Shown here: one piece after another, positions 1-9,693 of the stretch
Layout of the letters: every line of letters starts with the position of its first letter
Numbering within the stretch: the first letter of the stretch is position 1
From: Allomyces macrogynus ATCC 38327
Taxonomy: Eukaryota > Blastocladiomycota > Blastocladiomycetes > Blastocladiales > Blastocladiaceae
Assembly (NCBI GenBank): GCA_000151295.1
Contig: GG745331.1
Location: 1,135,443-1,199,442, forward strand
Length of the DNA: 64,000 nucleotides
Reading direction: 5' to 3'
Position numbers and translations under genes: made by a program
The notes under the pieces: model-generated
What the model was told of the DNA's origin: nothing
Seen by the model: only the letters and a program-made list of their open reading frames with translations
The model's database searches: none

Positions 1-1289
1 GATAGCAGATGTGAGGAGAATTGACCCCCCCGATGGGAGGCGAAATACGACCAGGAATAACCGAAAAAGAGGAGCGGAGGCGGCAGCGAAAGGCCGAGAG
101 AGTACCCAACTCGGGGAGCGGCCGTACGAGTCGCCAATGCGCGCGGATCCGTGCCGCGAGTATCGGACCCGACGTACGGTGCCGAGTACGGGTTATTGGG
201 CGCGGAGTACGCCGACGACGACTGGCTCGATGCGACCCATGGTGGAGCGCTAGCCGCGGCCCAAGTTCGTATCGGACGACGAGACGGGTAGACCGCCGTT
301 ACCGCCGCCGTACGGTCGTCGTGGGAACGGGCGCTGCGGCTGCGACTGGTCGGTGTACCCGTACTGGTTGGACTGCATGGTCGTCGACGTGGATGGTCCG
401 GGAGTATGGTGTCCGCGAGGAGAGCCTTTGCAAGGGCGCGAAATCGGTGGAGAAGAGAGGCCGGATCAATCGCTCCTCTTTCCGTCAGCGACCAGAGCCG
501 CGAGGTGGTGGTGCTGCGCGGCTCGAGTCCGCAGCAGCCGCGTGGGTGGCGTGGCCAGCCAGCCAGTGGATGTTGGGTTGCTCGCGGGGGTTGCTGCGGG
601 AATTGGGAGCCGCCAAGAGACCCGTGCGTGCGTCGAGGTGGACCTTGATCTTGGCTTGGGTATTTCCTCGGTATCGGATGGCGGACACCTTGCGGGTAGG
701 GAGCAGCGCGTCGGGTGTCGAAAGCGTCGTGATCAACGCGGCAGGGCCGAGTGAGAACCGTCGACTTGGGCGAGATGGTGGCCGTCTGGAGAGCTTGCAA
801 CAGGTGGAGGTGCGAGGGCGGGCACAGGGTGACGGGTGCAGCTTGACGAGAATGGATTGAGGGCACAGTGCAGCGAGCAAGGAGGGAGGAGCAATGCAGG
901 GTGGTGTGGTCCTGAGCTGCTGTCGTCTGGGTCTGCCAGCAGAAATGAAGCGGGGACGCGTCGGGAGTGCAACAACAGCCAGGCACCTGCCGATAATCCG
1001 CTCTGAACTGCGGCTGGCGACTTTGCTTTTTTGAACAACCGGGCCGAAGCAAGATCAAATACTCGACTGCCATTTCTTGGCCAGTCTTGTTCGGCCTTGG
1101 CGCCAGAGCCGAGCGTGTGCGCGAGCGCGCTTCGCTCCTGCCCGCGACGAGAGCCCTTTTTTGGAGCATTGGCGAGCATCTTGCGCCAAGTACGGGTCGT
1201 GCAAGGTTGGAAATCCAGCATGCCAATGCATTTCTGACCACAGAACTATCACTCAAAAATCGAAAAAACCAGCAGCACCCGAGCCCACA
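1..1289. other. Left edge, no confirmed gene
   Basis: This stretch lies downstream of the N-myristoyltransferase stop codon. No recognisable protein was found. Bases about 80-480 look weakly coding on the plus strand: two overlapping frames give acidic and proline-containing peptides, but the frames would have to be joined by a shift near 265. The rest reads as low-complexity GC-rich sequence with shadow ORFs on both strands. It could hold the 3' end of a gene starting left of the window. Confidence 0.3.
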
Positions 1290-2940
1290 CTACATGAGCA
1301 CAACGCCGAGCTTGTCGCCCGGGAACGGCTTGCACCGCCAGTTGTAGAGGTAGTAGTGCAGCACGCCATCGCCGCGCGCAAACTTGCATGCGTCGAGCAC
1401 TTCGCTGTTTTCCATGAGCTCGAGGCAGTTGAAGACGTCGTGACCCGTCTTGTCGGCAAAATGCAGGCCGTCCGTAAAGAGCTCGACCAGGTTGTTCGAC
1501 GTTTCAATTGCCGTCTTGCCCTCCGGGTAAAAGTAGTAGAAGGAATAGGCCGCGTTGAGCTCCGTGTGCTTGGGGTGGTTGAGCACCTTGGACGGGATCC
1601 GGTAGAAGGAGAAGAAGTGCGTGATCTTGCCCTCCTTGTTCTGTTTGGGATAGCGATATGTGATCGGTGAGCAACAGAAAGGATGTGCGACTCGGGTGCC
1701 AGCATCGTAGAAAAACGAACCTCGACCACATACGAGTGCACGACGCCCTTGCGCGGCACCATCCAGTGCGCAATCTCCTCCTCCGAGAAATGCGGGTGCA
1801 GGCCAAACCGCGCATTATACTCTTCCAACCCACGCTTGACCTGCGGCACATCGCGCACGGTCATTTCGCGAATGCCATCGAGCTTGGGTGTCGACCCAAC
1901 TCTCAGACGGCGCTCCTGCTGCTCGAACGTCTTGCCAATTGGCACGTACGAGAAGCCCGTCTCGACCAGCTTGCGCACGTTGAGCGAGCGGTGCCAGTAC
2001 CGGCACGCGCCGACCGACCCGGGCAGCGCGGTGCCCGCCGTGTAGAGCGCCTGGAAAATGCCCTCGAGGTTGCACCGACGCGTGATTTCCTTGATGAGCA
2101 CGGGCGCGAGCCGCTTGGAGCGCAGCTTCTTGAGAACGCAGAGGAAGTTGATTTCCACCATGGGCAGTTCGCTGTGGTGGTGGTGGTGGTAGTGGGGGGG
2201 GGGGGGGGGCGACGAGTGTCAGATCGGTTTCAGCTGGAGCTCTCGATCTCACACAAATGGCAAGGGATCGCGTACGTCTTGTTCACAGCCATGCGGGCCG
2301 GAATACCACTAATGAACGCAACGAGCTTGCGCGATGCCGACACGCGCACACCAACGTGCCACGTCTTCTTCCAGCCCGGCGGTTTGAGGGCCCTGTGGAG
2401 GGAGTGCGACGCGTCAGATCATGGACCACCACAACGGAGATCATGCACCCACGGTCGCAAAAGCAAAAATTGTACCAGGTTAAGAGGTCCTTGGGGTACC
2501 CGAACCGGAAGTTGCCCTCGGTGTCCTCGACATAGTTGTTGAACAGCAGCGTGTAGACCTGGTCGAGCTCATTCTCGTCGGTAATGTCGACCTCGCACCA
2601 TTCGAACCCAGCAGGCAAGGGCAACGGCGTCTGGCGCACTTGGTCGCGCGGCTTGTTGGGTTCGAGCGGACCGTCGGCCTCGATGGCCACCTGTTCCTCT
2701 GGCGCGGGCGCATCAGCGTCAGCGTCGGGGATCGAGTGCGGCTCGTCATGCGATCTCGAGCGCGCACTTACCGTGCGTCTGCGGGACCGGCTGCGTGCGC
2801 CAGAACTTGTGCTCGGGCGGCGGCTTGGGCGCGCCCTCCTGGCCGGCGCTCAGGGCCGCGATGCGCTGGACAGTCGCCAAAAGATCGTCTTCGTCGACGT
2901 CTTGGGGCTTTTTGCCGTTGGCGCGTTTGTTGTTGGACAT
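1290..2940 (-). CDS. NMT1: Glycylpeptide N-tetradecanoyltransferase (N-myristoyltransferase)
   Basis: Transfers myristate from myristoyl-CoA to the N-terminal glycine of cytosolic proteins. Five exons on the minus strand: 2940-2772, 2698-2476, 2392-2276, 2171-1721, 1640-1290; they join in frame to 436 codons, the usual family length. Family blocks seen in order are [10 protein letters not shown] near residue 45, the ENYVEDxxxxFRFxY-type block, the block around MVEINFLCV with [16 protein letters not shown] (CoA/peptide-binding core), the [25 protein letters not shown] block, and the C-terminal block with [11 protein letters not shown] and the short tail ending GVVLM. In this family the C-terminal carboxylate takes part in catalysis. 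Intron 1 has a canonical GTAAGT donor. Intron 3 holds a long G/C homopolymer. It diverges from the acyltransferase gene at 3317. Confidence 0.95.
2194..2209 (+). repeat. G16 homopolymer next to a TGG run, inside NMT intron 3
   Basis: Sixteen consecutive G on the plus strand follow a short TGG repeat at about 2174-2190. On the sense strand of NMT this is a C-run and CCA-run in the intron's 3' half, where it may serve as the pyrimidine tract before the acceptor at 2172. The run length is likely to be polymorphic or mis-assembled. Confidence 0.9.
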
Positions 2941-3316
2941 GGTGGTTGCAGCGTGTCAACCTGATCGCTGGCGTTGAGCGTACGTGCGGGGTCAGCGTGA
3001 CGGGATCGCGGCGGAGATTTCAAGCGGCGACGCCGACGAGACCGACGGACGTGGACGCTCGTGCTGGTGTGGTTGCGGTGGAGGGGCACGTGGCAGTGCG
3101 TGGAACGCTCCGCCCGGATCCATTTTCATTTTGTACTGTTCTTGGTCAGCAAGCGCCAGCGCAGAAGGGATCGCGATCAATGCGCGTGGGCCAACCGACC
3201 GGCCCGACCATGGTTCTTTTGGTCCTCTGTCGAGAGCCACCACACCAGCCAAACCGCCAACAACCGCACGAGCGCGCGCGACCCGCTCCTCGTCAAGCGT
3301 GACCCGCCAGCAAAGC
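2941..3316. promoter_or_regulatory. Divergent intergenic region NMT / PlsC acyltransferase
   Basis: These 376 bp separate two start codons that face away from each other, so both promoters must lie here or inside the genes. GC-rich, with no TATA box evident. No specific factor site was recognised. Confidence 0.5.
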
Positions 3317-5192
3317 ATGACCGCCATGGACCAGTGCCCTGCCGGCGTCTGCAGCCCCGCCGACATGGACGCCTGGCCCTACGCGACCGCCGCCACCATC
3401 ACCACGCCCACGAGCCCCGTTTCCTCGGCCGGCACCGCGACCCCGCTCATGGAGGGCACCGTCAGCCTGCTTCCGCTCCCGCACCTCGACGCGGCCATTG
3501 CCGGCGGCGTGCCGGGAGTCAAGTTGCCTGCGGCTGACAGACCTGCCGAGGCACCTGCAGCAGAAACAACACACGAACAGCGCCACCTCGACCCCGCACA
3601 CGCGCCATCGCCGTCCGCGAGCAGCAGGAGGACCAGTCCCGTTCCCGAGTCGGCGGCGCTCGTGCCCGCTTCGGCTGACGCGATCGCGGCGGTCAATCCA
3701 ACAACGTACGTCGCGCCGCGTACCATGGCTCCTGTCTCGAGCAACAGTTCCTCCAGTCGGTTATCTGAATTGACTGGAGCTACATCTAGTCGTCTTTCAT
3801 CACGCCGTGAGGGAGGCGTCTTGTCGTACCTGTCGCGTCTCGTGCGCCGCATCGCGTCGCTCGGCCGGATTGGCTTCTACACGGGCGCGTTTGGCGGCCT
3901 TCTCGCCGCGCTCAACGTGATGCAGGCGAGCGGGTTGCTGCTCTACCGCGCGTGGCACCGCCCGACCGTCGCCGCGATCAATTCCAAGGCGCTCGCCGCA
4001 TGCTGGGGCTACATTCAGCACATGATGGAGGTGCGTCTGCCCAGCCGTGTTCGCTCGACGATGCCGTGTTCGCTGACCGTCGCTGTCAAAAAATAGAGTC
4101 GGAACAGGGCGCCCGTCACGTTCTCGGGCGACGTTCTCGAGATTCCCTACAACACGCAGCGCGTCATGCCGTGGAACCAGACACCCGACCATCCGGAGCC
4201 ACCGAGCGCCTACGTGATCGCGAACCATGTCTTCTTTTGCGATTTCACGCTGGAACACACGGTCGCCGTGCGCAGGAATATGCTTGGGCATTGTCGGTAC
4301 TTTGCCAAGGAGAGCCATGGCTACTGGCCGCTGTTTGGATGGGTTCGTTGATTTTGGGTGCTCTTGTTGGAAATGGACAACTGCTCACGCGTCTTTGACT
4401 CTCCACTCGCTAGTTGATTCGCATGGCGGGGTTCGTGCTCCTCAAGCGTGATTGGGATCTGGTACTGCTGTCCACCCGATTTTGTCGTCCATTCGCGGCA
4501 CCATCCACTCACGATCGTCGTACCCGTCATCTAGGACCAGAGATACATTCTCTCACGCGTGCAGGAATGGCAGCGCGAGCGGCAACCGATCTGGATGGTT
4601 GCCTATCCAGAGGGCACGCGCATGACTGCAGAAAAGTTCCGCAAGGTGCGCTTCTCCGCCTCCCACCCTCTCCATCCACGTCGACACCAACCTCCTTCCC
4701 CTCCTTCCCCACCTCCGTGTCTAGGCGCAACAATTCTCGCGCGACCGCGGCCTGCCCGTCTTCCAGCATCTTCTCTGCCCACGCACGAAAGGGTTCGTCG
4801 CGATCATGAAAATGTTGCGCACGCCCGACTCGCACTTCAAGTACCTCCTCGACTTTACCGTGGCCGCACGGCACTTGCCCACCGGTGGGTTCAACACGGT
4901 ATTCCCGACCGGATTCGATCTCTTGGGTCGCCGCCGGTTGGATCGGATCTGGCAGTTCCACGTGCACGTCGACAAATTTGATTTGTGCGGTTTGCCTGAC
5001 GACGAGGCCGGGCTCGAACAGTGGCTCATGGACCGGTGGGTCGCAAAGGACCAGCGGTTGGCGAAGTGGTATGCGCAGTGGCCGACGGTGGAGAATGGCG
5101 GCGCGTACGAGATTCCCTATGACACACCGGCCGAGGTGCTGCGCACAATGACGACGCCGGTGCCGCCGGCACAGATTGAGGAGGTCGAGTAG
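3317..5192 (+). CDS. Lysophospholipid acyltransferase, AGPAT/PlsC type
   Basis: Predicted ER membrane enzyme acylating a lysophospholipid (lysophosphatidic acid, or a lysophosphatidylinositol/cardiolipin-type acceptor as in LCLAT1). Five exons, all phase 0: 3317-4030, 4097-4342, 4414-4461, 4535-4645, 4725-5192, giving 528 codons. The PlsC acceptor motif HX4D is present as NHVFFCDF. The glycerol-phosphate-binding motif is VAYPEGTRM, and the third block PVFQHLLCPRTKGF is also seen. A hydrophobic segment (YTGAFGGLLAALNVMQASGLLLY) precedes the catalytic domain. The first about 170 residues are Ser/Pro/Ala-rich with no recognised domain; a later in-frame start could make a shorter protein. The acceptor substrate cannot be told from sequence. 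A poly(A) signal follows at 5272. Confidence 0.88.
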
Positions 5193-5497
5193 GGTGGATG
5201 GATGGCGAGAAGCGGGTGGGGAGTTTGAATTTTGGTTCGGGGTTTGGTTTGCTGTTGCTCTTGTATGCATAAATAAATTGGGTGGAATACACGCGTCTTT
5301 CAGAACGCTTTCAATACTGTTTCTGGACCAAGGAGATCGACGCACAGATGCAGATTCATTCTTGCCAACGAAACATATGAGACGGATGGACATGGTCATG
5401 CAGAAAAACGAAAAAAGGGGTTCAGCACTACAAAGACACAAAACGACACACGAAGCGACACAAATTGCAAACACAATTCAAGACTGCACGCTCAAAC
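5193..5497. other. Convergent 3' flanks
   Basis: About 300 bp between the stop codons of the acyltransferase (+) and the SOD-like gene (-). It holds the poly(A) signal of the former and otherwise AT-richer UTR-like sequence. Confidence 0.6.
5272..5277 (+). terminator. Poly(A) signal AATAAA
   Basis: A canonical AATAAA hexamer 80 bp past the acyltransferase stop, in a locally AT-rich context unlike the surrounding GC-rich DNA. The position suits a short 3' UTR. Confidence 0.65.
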
Positions 5498-6880
5498 TCA
5501 CAGCAGGAGCGTCAGGGCGAGCGGGACCGCCGCAGCGAGAACGCCAGCAACCGACGCGACCGCCGACGTCGACGCTGCCGACTTGCCTGCCTCGGTCGTC
5601 GACGGCCCGCTGGCCGATGTGGGCGTACCGTCCGTCGTCGTGTTGGTCGCATTCGCCGGCGCAAACGCGACAACGTAGTTCAAGTTGGCGCACCCGACGC
5701 GCGTCCCGTTGGCGCCGTGCAGCACAATCGAAAGCTTTTCGATCTGCTTGGTCGTGAACGTCGGGTCCCAGACGACTTTGCGGAACGTGGTCGCCGACGT
5801 CGCTTGGCCATTCACGTTGGTCTGCGCCTGTGCCGTCTGCAGCTGCACGGTGTTGGGCGTCGTCGCCACCTGCTTGTCGTCGGCCTTGATCGTGCCATAC
5901 TTGCCGGACAAATCGCCCGTCTCGTACGACGACCAGTTGCCGGGCGACGGCTTGTAATCAGCCGAGTTCCCGCCCTTGAACCGCGGGTTCACCTGCGCAG
6001 CGTCCCAGTGGTCCTTGGCCGTCGCGCAATCCGTGCCCGAAATCGCCGCCTCGTGAATGTGGTACTTGAACTCGGTCGACCCCGTGAAGTTGCGCGCGAC
6101 AATCGTGAGTTGCGCCACGGTCGCGGGCCGCGGCTGGCCCGAAATCACCGTGAAAATGTTGTCGGGCATATCGGGCGTCACGGGCACATCAATGATATCA
6201 ATGGCCAAGTCGCCGGTGCCTTGCGAGTTGGAGACGACGGCGCGCAACGGGTTGGCCGTGAGCTTGGCCCAGTTGACGGCATCGTCAATCTTTTGCATGT
6301 TGGCGCAAGCGACGCGAGACCCGTTGGTGCCATGCACGGTAAGCGACAAGTTGGCGAAATCGCCGACCTGGATCGTCGGGTCGAGCACCCACTTCTTGCG
6401 GTAGTTGGCCGTCTCGGCGTTCAACGAGCCGTATTTGCCGGACAAATCGCCCGACTCGTAGGTCGTCCAGTCGCCGGAGGTCGGCTTGTAGTCTTCGGTC
6501 TTGCCGCCTTTGAACCGCGGGTTGACTTGCGCCTTGTCCCAGTGTGCGCCCGTCGACGCACAGTCGCCTGCGTCGTTCACTTTCGACTCGTGGATGTGGT
6601 AGGTGTAGTCGACCCCGGCGGGCAAGTCGTTGGCGGCAATCACAAGCACCGTCACCTTGTCGGGCTTGGGCGCCTTGTTGTTGAGCACGTTGAACATGAC
6701 CGGGTTCACGCCCGACGCGGGCATCTCGGCAAAGAGCGCGACAACGCTGCCGGGACCGGCCTTGAAAACGGCGCGCGCACCAACGGTCGGAGTAAAGGCC
6801 GCGTCGGTCGCAGCCGTCGGGGCCGTTGCAACCGCGAGCAACAGCAGCACGGCAAAGACGGAGAGCAGCGGGCGGGCCAT
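5498..6880 (-). CDS. Secreted/GPI-anchored protein with two copper-only SOD-like domains
   Basis: Single exon, 460 codons. The start at 6880 was chosen because it begins a clear signal peptide (MARPLLSVFAVLLLLAVATA). Two homologous halves follow. Each has the copper-site HIH pair (YHIHE, residues 95-97 in the first), a downstream histidine in AHWD / DHWD, and a C-terminal VHG...R.(A/G)CAN block that matches the Cu ligand and structural Cys region of Cu/Zn SOD. The zinc-loop ligands are not evident, as in fungal SOD5-type and other copper-only extracellular SODs. A Ser/Thr/Ala-rich stretch and a hydrophobic tail ending ALTLLL at the C-terminus suggest GPI anchoring. Likely role: cell-surface superoxide or copper chemistry. 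Whether each domain is catalytic is not certain. Confidence 0.8.
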   Translation of the reverse strand: MARPLLSVFAVLLLLAVATAPTAATDAAFTPTVGARAVFKAGPGSVVALFAEMPASGVNPVMFNVLNNKAPKPDKVTVLVIAANDLPAGVDYTYHIHESKVNDAGDCASTGAHWDKAQVNPRFKGGKTEDYKPTSGDWTTYESGDLSGKYGSLNAETANYRKKWVLDPTIQVGDFANLSLTVHGTNGSRVACANMQKIDDAVNWAKLTANPLRAVVSNSQGTGDLAIDIIDVPVTPDMPDNIFTVISGQPRPATVAQLTIVARNFTGSTEFKYHIHEAAISGTDCATAKDHWDAAQVNPRFKGGNSADYKPSPGNWSSYETGDLSGKYGTIKADDKQVATTPNTVQLQTAQAQTNVNGQATSATTFRKVVWDPTFTTKQIEKLSIVLHGANGTRVGCANLNYVVAFAPANATNTTTDGTPTSASGPSTTEAGKSAASTSAVASVAGVLAAAVPLALTLLL

Positions 6881-7825
6881 GGTCGTGGTTGGCTGGTGTT
6901 GTTGGATGGGAGGCGATTTGGCTCCGTGAGGAGGCAGGAGTTCTGGGAGAGCGTGGAGCGGCGACGACGCGTCCGGATTAAGAGGAAAGAAAGCGCAACG
7001 CTTTTGGCAGCACAGCCTTGATGCTGCAGGAAGGTCGTCTAGTCTAAGTTGAACCCGTTTCTTGTCGGTGCACCGGCTTCGGTCGACGACAACGCGGAGA
7101 GGAAACGGAGAGAGAAGAGGGTGGAGGCGCACCGGGGCGAAGCGCAGGGCAAAGGCCGAACGGTGGAAACGGTCGATGCTTGGCCGGGCTTTCGGCCCGG
7201 CTGGTTATCCGATTTTCCTGAGTTGAAGAACAAAAAACCGCGCATCAGGACGGAGTGCCTGTTGGACACGTGTCCCTGCTCACGGCGCGTTTCCTGCCGC
7301 GTCAGGAAATTCCCTGGGCGCCGGTAGCGGACGCCTTGCGTGCACCTCAAGCCACGGCGTTGGCGGCGTTGCAAAGCCTCGGCTCCAGAAATCGGCCGAA
7401 AGGCAAGTCCCTGCTCAAGTGAGTGAAACGGAGTGTGTCCCTGCCGAAACGCAGGCGAAACGCTTCGAAACGCGAAACGTACCGACGCGGTCACGTATCA
7501 AGGCTGGGCAGCTTAGGTTAGGTTATTCTGTGTTCTTGGCAGACGGCGAACCAGCCGGCAAAAATTTCAGTTGGGTCTTCTGGTGCCTTCTGGGTTGCTC
7601 GCCACGACCCCACGCTCAGCTCGCTCCGCCCCCGTCTTGGCCCACAGTTCTTGCCTTTCGCCAAGTTCTTGGCCGTTCGTTCTTGACGTGGACGACGGCA
7701 CCCTTGGTCGCGCGCATAGTCCCACCTCCACACCTGGTCTGCCGCCGCACCGCATAAGAAGTTCGCCGCACCCTCCGCCAAACCGGATCTCCACACCATT
7801 CACCACCACCGCAAGCACAACCATC
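6881..7825. promoter_or_regulatory. Divergent intergenic region SOD-like / senescence-domain gene
   Basis: 945 bp between divergent starts. It holds two perfect 7-bp inverted repeats (7183-7201, loop 5; 7290-7309, loop 6) and four copies of CGAAACG starting at 7445, 7456, 7466 and 7473. No gene was recognised. The last about 250 bp before 7826 are pyrimidine-rich, as expected of a 5' leader. Confidence 0.45.
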
Positions 7826-9366
7826 ATGACCTCGCACCAAGCCGCCTCGTCCGAGCCCGACCTGCTCCTCGCCGTGCACAACGCGACCGTGGCCCTGCAC
7901 GACGCGCCCGACGCATCTGATGCGGGCCGTGAAGTCGCACGCGGCACGCTGCACGTCGTGCAACTGCAAATGGACGCTGTCGACGGCGACATCACCGTCC
8001 TGACCGTCGGCGACGCCTTCCAGCTGCAGCTCGATGCCGGCGGGAGCGGCACCCTGCCTGTGACGCGCGCGAGCGCAACCACGTTTGTCTTCACGGTGCC
8101 GGCGCCGGCGGCGCCGGCGGCGCGCCGCTGCATTACTCGTTGAACGTCGAGACGCCCGATGCGGCCGAGTTGGATGCATTGACGGACTTGCTCGTGCACT
8201 ACACGGCGCTCATCGCCCCGTCCGACACGTACCGCAACACGGTCGCACTCGTCGACGCGCACGGTGCGGTCGTTGGCACGCTCCCGACGCCGGTCGACGC
8301 GTCGCATTTGCCGGCGTACGACGAGAAGGCGCCGCTCCTCGCCGATGTGGACGCCCCTTCTGTCCTCACCGCCAGCGACGAGAAGAAGCGCGCCACCACG
8401 GCGACGCCGCCGCCCGTCGTTCTCACGGGCACGCCCGACGGCGGCGTTTCCGTCTGGCCTGCAACCGCAGCCGCGGCAACGGACGCAACCTCGGGTCTGT
8501 CGTGGGGCGACGTCCCGCCGGAGACGTGGATCGTGCAGGGCGGCGAGAAAGTCGGGTCGCTGATGGTGCAGGGTGCGAGTTTGCTCGCACAGGGGATCGA
8601 GGCCGCGGCCGCGTCCATGATCCCAACCACCCCCAAGGCCAAGGAACCGTGGGTGTTTACGCCCACGGCGCGCGAGAACATTGCCACGGCCAAGAACGTC
8701 TCGGACGCGGCGTTGACGGTGACCAAGTCGATTGTGAATGGCGCGGTTGCGGTCGCGTCGAAGGTGGGCGAGGCGGTCGCCACGCAGCTCGAGTCGAAAT
8801 CGACCAAGCCGGGGAGTAAGCGCGAGCGCGGGCTCAAGTTCACATCGGCCGTGCTCAAGGCCGTCGGGACACTGACCGAGTCGGCGGCCAAGTCTGGCAA
8901 GCTCGTGATTGGTGCCACGGGCCGGTCGGCCGCGGATTACTTGGACCATAAGTACGGCGCCGAGGCCGGAAACGTTGCGCGCGATGTGGCGCGGATCGGT
9001 GAGAAGGTCTGGGTCGTCTACTTTGATGCGATGGGCATTCGCCGCGCCGTGCTCATGGCGGGGACCAAGTCGGCCGTGCACTCGCTGCACGACGCCAAGG
9101 CCGCAGCGGCGGCGGGGGCTGTGAAGGGGGATGGCAGCGTCACGTTCAAGGCGCCCGACGAGAAGTCGCCCGCTCCCGCCGCGACGTCGTCGGCGGCGGC
9201 GCAGCCGGAACAGTCGTTGAGTGAGACCATGGGCCCGGCCATCATTCTCGGGAACAAGGTGCTCGTGTCGCTCGCGTCGGCCGCGTCGTCGCTCGCCAAG
9301 GCCTCGTCGGAGTGGGTCGCAGCCAACATCCAGCAGCCGCCACTGCCGCCGCGCGAGAAGTCGTAA
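7826..9366 (+). CDS. Senescence/spartin-domain protein (ERD7-like), frame broken once
   Basis: N-terminal part (from ATG 7826) matches the start of the plant ERD7/animal spartin family: an LLLAVHNATVAL segment, then a beta-rich stretch ending TTFVFTVP. The frame changes in a GC-only repeat at about 8098-8130 and resumes with PLHYSLNV, exactly the next block of the family. The C-terminal senescence domain follows: TWIVQGGEKVGSLMV near 8527, then long Ala/Gly/Val-rich helices (SIVNGAVAVASKVGEAVA; KLVIGATGRSAADYLDHKYG). Family members bind lipids, lipid droplets or endosomal membranes. One base missing from the assembly, or two extra, in the GCC/GGC repeat would explain the break. No GT-AG intron fits there, so a true frameshift cannot be excluded. 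Confidence 0.75.
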
Positions 9367-9693
9367 GTGCATCGCGTCGCAAGTCGTGTTTCCCAGGGCT
9401 TTTGGCCTCATCTGTGACCATCTGTACATATAACATACATGAAAAATCGGTTGTTGTATCTGCTCGAGGAATGGGAGGCCGTCGGACAATCATTGCGACA
9501 CATGAGGGAACGGCACGACAGGCGACCCGGGCACGGGTCCGCCAAACAAAACTGCGAGTGCTAGAGGGAGCGAAACGAATCCCACAAAGCGGAAAAAAAA
9601 AGACGGCACGCAAAAATGGTTGAAAGGGGAAACGAGAAATAGAGGGAGGGAGGAAAAGGAACTGACCACGACTTGAGAGACCAAGCAGTGCCA
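9367..9693. other. Convergent 3' flanks
   Basis: 327 bp between the stops of the senescence-domain gene (+) and the LRR gene (-). AT-richer, UTR-like, with A-rich runs near 9590-9660. No gene seen. Confidence 0.5.

Noticed and set aside
7567..9489. 640-codon minus-strand frame opposite the senescence-domain gene
   Set aside because: Arg-rich antisense frame caused by GC bias; the plus strand has recognisable family blocks.
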